Positions 52,109 through 57,500 of a DNA stretch of 57,500 nucleotides are shown here, in pieces. Under the pieces are notes generated by a model. It saw only the letters and a list, made by a program, of their open reading frames with translations, had not been told where the DNA came from and searched no databases. Position 1 is the stretch's first letter; each line of letters begins with the position of its first letter. Location of the stretch: assembly GCA_012295275.1 (NCBI GenBank), contig CM022667.1, forward strand, positions 9,502,538-9,560,037, in the 5' to 3' direction. The translations under genes and the position numbers were made by a program. The DNA comes from Chrysomallon squamiferum (Eukaryota; Mollusca; Gastropoda; Neomphalida; Peltospiridae).

Positions 52109-52815
52109 GGAATAATAATAATATTTTTTTTTTTTTTCTGTGTGGTCATTTTATTTTATTACATAAAGAAAAATTAATCTTGCACAGATTTCTTTAATTT
52201 TCATAATTTTTTATGTTGTAAGTCTCATATGTTATTATATAGTTATATAAGGTCTCACATCGTAGTTCTGAAACTGAGAAAGAAGGTCAAGGTCAGCTCC
52301 TTTCCGGTTCATGTGACGCTGTGTGATTTGATCCATGCCCAACTCCTCGAGTGCGTCTGTGACATCATAGAATGTGTCCTGATCTGGGATAGCATTGATC
52401 AGCTGTGATTTTAAAAACAAAAAATAAATGTTATAAAACATTTTACAAATCACTTTATCTGGAGATTTTTTGAAGAATGCGTGGTTTCGTACATATACAG
52501 AAAAAACGTATACACATACTCACACAAGCACACACACAAAATGAAAAACACAGTAACTAAATATACAAAGATATACGTGGAGTTAAATAATACTAACATT
52601 ACAGGTAAAAACGTATAAGAAAAGCGTCACTAGGAGAATGATCTGTCTCACCTTGTTTATGAGTGTCATTGTGTAGACAAGCAGTTCAGAGTCTGACCCG
52701 TCCTTCTCATCCAGAATGTTCATCACATTAGTCCATAACTTGGCTCCTGCAAAAAACATATATCAGTGTAAGACATATATAAGATACAGACATTTAAACA
52801 GATAGATAGATAGAC

Positions 52816-52854
<39 letters not shown>

Positions 52855-52855
52855 C

Positions 52856-52898
<43 letters not shown>

Positions 52899-53137
52899 TA
52901 GATAGATAGACAGATATAGATAGATTAGATAGATAGATATAGATAGTTAGATAGACACATTTACATATAGATATACACACATACATAAACACACACTTAC
53001 ATACATTTACAAAAATACAAACATACTGACAGTCAGACAGACTGATATTATTTTTCTTAGAACAAACGTCTTCCATTTCCCAATGGATTTCAAGTTTACT
53101 ATTTATTATTCACTTTTTATAACTAATCAGACAGACA

Positions 53138-53174
<37 letters not shown>

Positions 53175-54110
53175 TCAGACAGACACACAGACAGGCAGAC
53201 AGACACTATTTACCTCTTCTCCTGTCTACAATTTCGACTGCTTTGATGAGCTGCATGGCGTTTTCCTCTGTGTACTCGACAAATACTAGAAGAAGCTTGA
53301 GTGCTGTCTTGACAACCAGTCGCCCCTAGCAACAGAATTTTTTTTTTAATTTACATAGTTTTATTAATACTGAAATTTGAAATAAAATTAACGTTTCAAT
53401 CCTGTATTCACAAACAACTGCTCCCTAACGATACAAAAATTACATAAATTATGATGACTATTTTGAAACTAAAATTTAAACTCAAGTTATAGTTTCAATC
53501 CTATTTTGAAAATTATATAAAGTATACTGATGATGAATAAATATTTCACAAGTTATGCACATCTGTAATTAATGTGGTGTAATTAATTTAAATCAGAATT
53601 AAATATGAGAAACCTGTGTCAGAGATATTAATATTCTTCCATACTTAATTTCTATACTGAACATAAGGGATCAATTGTAACATGGTTTAAAGGGTATCTG
53701 CTAAATAAACAGTTTAAAATCATCTTTTCTAAAGTTCAAAATCATTTTATTTAATTTTGTAATTTGATTGTAAACCAACCTTCAACAATAATAATGTATG
53801 ACAATTAAAAAAATAAATAAATATGTTTATGATGGTGTTGGTGTTTTGTGGGGTACTTTTGGTTTGTTAATAAGCATATAATCTATGTGTGTCTGTTTAA
53901 ATGTGCCAGTATATTTGTGTTCAGTAATTATGTAAATAACTGTAAATTATAGACATATTATAGTAAAGATTTGTACCTTTGAAGCAAGTAATGTGTAAAG
54001 CCACTGTATTGTTGCATTGTGCCGAATCACTCCCTCCATACCATCAACATACAGCATCACCTGTCCCAGGGCTAAGCAGAGATAAATAAATAAATAAATA
54101 AACAAACAAA

Positions 54111-54141
<31 letters not shown>

Positions 54142-55045
54142 ACAAACAAATAAATAAATAAATTAATTAATTTAATTAATTAAATTCACACATTACCACT
54201 GAAATAAATGAAAAAATATTTGTATAATGATGTATTTTTGTGTAATATTTTCAAAAAGATAAAATAAACAGCACAGGAGCTCAGGTTGGACTGTGAAATC
54301 ACAGAAAAGAATGACTGAGGAGTACTGAAGACTGTTTACCTCTAAGAATATAGTTCTGATAATTCTGGTCAGCCTCGGACCCCACTTTGATGAGACAGTC
54401 CAGTCCATCGTTGTTGACAAACTCATGGACCAAGTCCTTGTCATCCTGTTAAAAAAAAATAAGTCAAATAAATAATAATAATAATATATACTATATATAG
54501 ACACTTTGGTTAAAAGTAATATATATGATCATGGTAAATATGTTTATCATTAAAATCATTACAGCCAAAAAAAAAAAAAAAAAATTATATATATTATTGG
54601 CAAAAGATGAATAAATACATTTCAAAAATTAGGATATCTGATGATGGCTTGCACAAAAATTACATAACACTGTAATTAAAAAATTATAAAATATTATAAA
54701 ATAAGGATGACTCTTTTACATTAAACTCACTGTATTACTGGTCTAAGACATTTTTATATTTCTTATTTACTAAATTATATGAAAATATTTCAAAGAAAAC
54801 AAATAAAATCATATATATACTCACAAACATAAGCACATAGATATATTATCTGTGAAATATTTTCTTACAATTTAATAAATAAGAAATATATATCTGTGTG
54901 TGTGTGTATATATATATAATACTGCTTTCAAATGTCCTTCATACAGAGGTGGTTGCTATAAGCAGTCAGACACTGACCTGAAAAATCTGTTTCAGTGAAA
55001 AAAGTGCTCTTCTCAACTCTCGTCCTCCAGATGTTAAAAGTTTTT
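35203..55045 (-). CDS. Fhod: FHOD-family formin (21 exons, 1175 aa in window; N-terminus outside)
   Basis: Exons in transcript order: 55045-54978, 54445-54340, 54071-53977, 53325-53214, 52746-52652, 52402-52259, 51766-51705, 51268-51122, 50836-50757, 49988-49767, 48181-47151, 44199-44044, 43567-43385, 43035-42916, 42484-42323, 41900-41782, 41401-41327, 40836-40644, 40160-40037, 39463-39302, 35276-35203. Every junction is GT-AG and phases agree. Formins nucleate, cap or bundle unbranched actin filaments; FHOD proteins are released from autoinhibition by Rho/ROCK signalling and act on stress fibres and sarcomeres. Seen in order: FH3/armadillo repeats ([14 protein letters not shown] to [18 protein letters not shown]), a Ser/Arg linker, proline-rich FH1, FH2 and the DAD tail. 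The GTPase-binding domain (roughly the first 110-130 residues in relatives) must lie beyond 57500. Many vertebrates have FHOD1 and FHOD3; invertebrates usually have one, and I cannot say which paralogue this is closer to. Confidence 0.97.
35290..35680. repeat. Degenerate array of AAAGG..TTAACTC units in the last FHOD intron
   Basis: Related words: AAAAGCATTAACTCCTGATG, AAAGGATATTAACTCACTT, AAAGGGTTTTAACTCTTACA, AAAGGGAGTTAACTTGGC and AAAGGGCAGTAACTCTTGCA, several followed by ATTATAGTAATT or TTATAGCAATT. The array lies against the last exon, on its intron side. Confidence 0.5.
36820..39060. repeat. AAT/ATT microsatellite cluster in the last FHOD intron
   Basis: Arrays at about 36866-36930 (ATT), 37312-37362, 38730-38774 and 38902-39020 (AAT), plus a poly-T at 37567-37593. 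No coding signal. Confidence 0.9.
39481..39800. repeat. Degenerate GTAA/GTAAGTA tetranucleotide tract in an FHOD intron
   Basis: Words such as GTAAGTAAACAAGAATGTAA (twice) and GTAAGTAC recur. They resemble splice donors but lie on the strand opposite to the gene, so they are not donors for FHOD. Confidence 0.8.
40860..41000. repeat. TTTG then ATTT tetranucleotide array in an FHOD intron
   Basis: A (TTTG)n stretch (about 40876-40905) followed by a long (ATTT)n stretch (about 40929-40996) between exons 41401-41327 and 40836-40644. Thin T-rich low-complexity sequence continues to about 41220. Confidence 0.9.
43221..43300. repeat. (AG)n array, 80 bp, in an FHOD intron
   Basis: Pure AG run, 85 bases from the exon ending at 43385 on the minus strand. 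On the transcript it is a CU tract beginning about 85 bases after the donor. Confidence 0.98.
44335..44699. repeat. Degenerate tandem array followed by a GGAT tract, FHOD intron
   Basis: Recurring words AAACATATTTTGAAGATATG, AAACATCTTTTGAAGATTGT and AAATATATTTTGAAGATAAG, interleaved with GAACAAAGTG and GAAACAAAGTG, at about 39-40-base steps (44335-44550). A GGAT-type tetranucleotide tract follows at 44558-44699. An open 82-codon plus-strand frame here is a product of the repetition. Confidence 0.6.
45171..45262. repeat. GT dinucleotide array in an FHOD intron
   Basis: (GT)n interrupted by TATG, CTGC and TTTG, within the 2.95-kb intron 44200-47150. The remainder of that intron (45263-47150) is AT-rich with poly-A tracts and no coding signal. 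Confidence 0.95.
47151..48181 (-). other. Large FHOD exon: linker, acidic DFTDL motif, FH1 and start of FH2
   Basis: At 1031 bp this is by far the largest exon, and it is much more GC-rich than its surroundings. It encodes a Gln/Pro stretch ([13 protein letters not shown]), the FHOD-specific [19 protein letters not shown] motif, and FH1 with runs of four to seven prolines ([33 protein letters not shown]), which recruit profilin-actin. The FH2 start [13 protein letters not shown] sits at about 47315. The donor at 47150-47149 is GTCTGT, a weaker match than the other donors of the gene. Confidence 0.93.
48440..48501. repeat. ATT array in an FHOD intron
   Basis: Pure (ATT)n in intron 48182-49766. 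A TA-rich foldback lies at about 48286-48322. The rest of the intron up to 49468 is AT-rich without recognisable features. Confidence 0.95.
49469..49797. repeat. 35-bp tandem array overlapping the 3' end of an FHOD exon
   Basis: Eight to nine units with a step of 34-36 bases. In plus orientation the unit is GACAAGGGAGGTAAATCACT followed by TACCCAAATTTGACT. The TACCC/TTCCC landmark ends at 49530, 49565, 49629, 49665, 49700 and 49768, with two degraded units between. The last landmark contains the real donor of exon 49988-49767 (minus strand GTGG|GTAAGT), and a partial unit (CTGGGAGGGGAGGTAATAGG, 49777-49796) lies inside the exon. A second perfect GGGTAAGT is at 49693-49700. Confidence 0.8.
50358..50411. 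repeat. ATT array in an FHOD intron
   Basis: Pure (ATT)n between exons 49988-49767 and 50836-50757. Thymidine-rich low-complexity sequence lies at 50090-50220. Confidence 0.95.
52054..52118. repeat. AAT array in an FHOD intron
   Basis: (AAT)n with two interruptions between exons 52402-52259 and 51766-51705. Confidence 0.95.
52800..52950. repeat. GATA/GACA compound tetranucleotide array in an FHOD intron
   Basis: Runs of GATA, GACA and again GATA, just upstream (in transcript sense) of exon 52746-52652. A second run of AC then GACA-type words is at 53128-53202, in the same intron. Confidence 0.95.
54083..54185. repeat. AAAT tetranucleotide tract beside an FHOD acceptor
   Basis: (AAAT)n with AAAC interruptions, 12 bases from the acceptor of exon 54071-53977. 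On the transcript it is a T-rich stretch immediately upstream of the 3' splice site. Confidence 0.9.

Positions 55046-57500
<2,455 letters not shown>

Larger units (their letters stand above)
52259..55045 (-). other. FHOD FH3/armadillo-repeat (autoinhibitory DID) exons
   Basis: Six exons encode the conserved blocks [77 protein letters not shown] and [18 protein letters not shown]. This is the region that in FHOD1 contacts the C-terminal DAD to hold the formin closed. The block is close to human FHOD1/3 throughout, with no insertion. Confidence 0.93.

Overview
This is a stretch of animal nuclear DNA: AT-rich, intron-rich and loaded with microsatellites, with four recognisable conserved metazoan genes. 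No bacterial operon structure, CRISPR array, intact tRNA or rRNA gene, or coding-competent transposon is visible. The tract-rich composition, the short introns (mostly 0.3-3 kb) and words of the type AAGGGAG(A/G)TAA, which I remember as common in molluscan non-coding DNA, suggest a mollusc or other lophotrochozoan. That placement is inference and was not checked against a database.

Layout, left to right. (1) 1-1197, minus: 5' part of RABIF/MSS4, two exons, the second cut by the window edge. (2) 1198-2236: divergent promoter region shared with (3) 2316-6168, plus: PSME3IP1 (FAM192A/NIP30), six coding exons reconstructed with consistent phase, 303 aa. (4) 6169-16263: gene-poor spacer with microsatellites, a foldback, a 47-bp minisatellite and degenerate arrays. 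(5) 16264-18147, minus: an uninterrupted 627-aa frame for an unrecognised, probably secreted protein, with about 20 seven-residue repeats that mostly each carry an N-glycosylation sequon, followed by a coiled coil and two terminal cysteines. This is the most novel-looking coding object here. (6) 18148-23288: spacer with three very long AG/CT arrays in alternating orientation, a tRNA-derived SINE-like unit and an orphan coding-like segment. (7) 23289-27961, plus: ADAT1, nine exons, 561 aa. (8) 27962-35202: tail-to-tail spacer, including the probable 3' UTR of the next gene, with a perfect 18-bp inverted repeat foldback. (9) 35203-55045, minus: 21 exons of an FHOD-family formin (1175 aa in the window), from the FH3/armadillo region through FH1, FH2 and the autoinhibitory DAD tail. 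The GTPase-binding N-terminus lies to the right, beyond 57500. The rest, to 57500, is FHOD intron.

The conserved genes do housekeeping or cytoskeletal work and do not form one pathway: Rab chaperone/exchange (RABIF), PA28-gamma proteasome-activator partner (PSME3IP1), tRNA-Ala A37 deamination (ADAT1) and actin assembly downstream of Rho/ROCK (FHOD). The strongest structural observation is a 35-bp tandem array at 49469-49797 that runs into the 3' end of an FHOD exon, so the real splice donor sits in the last monomer and the intron carries extra donor-like copies. A related 15-base word lies just upstream of an acceptor in PSME3IP1.
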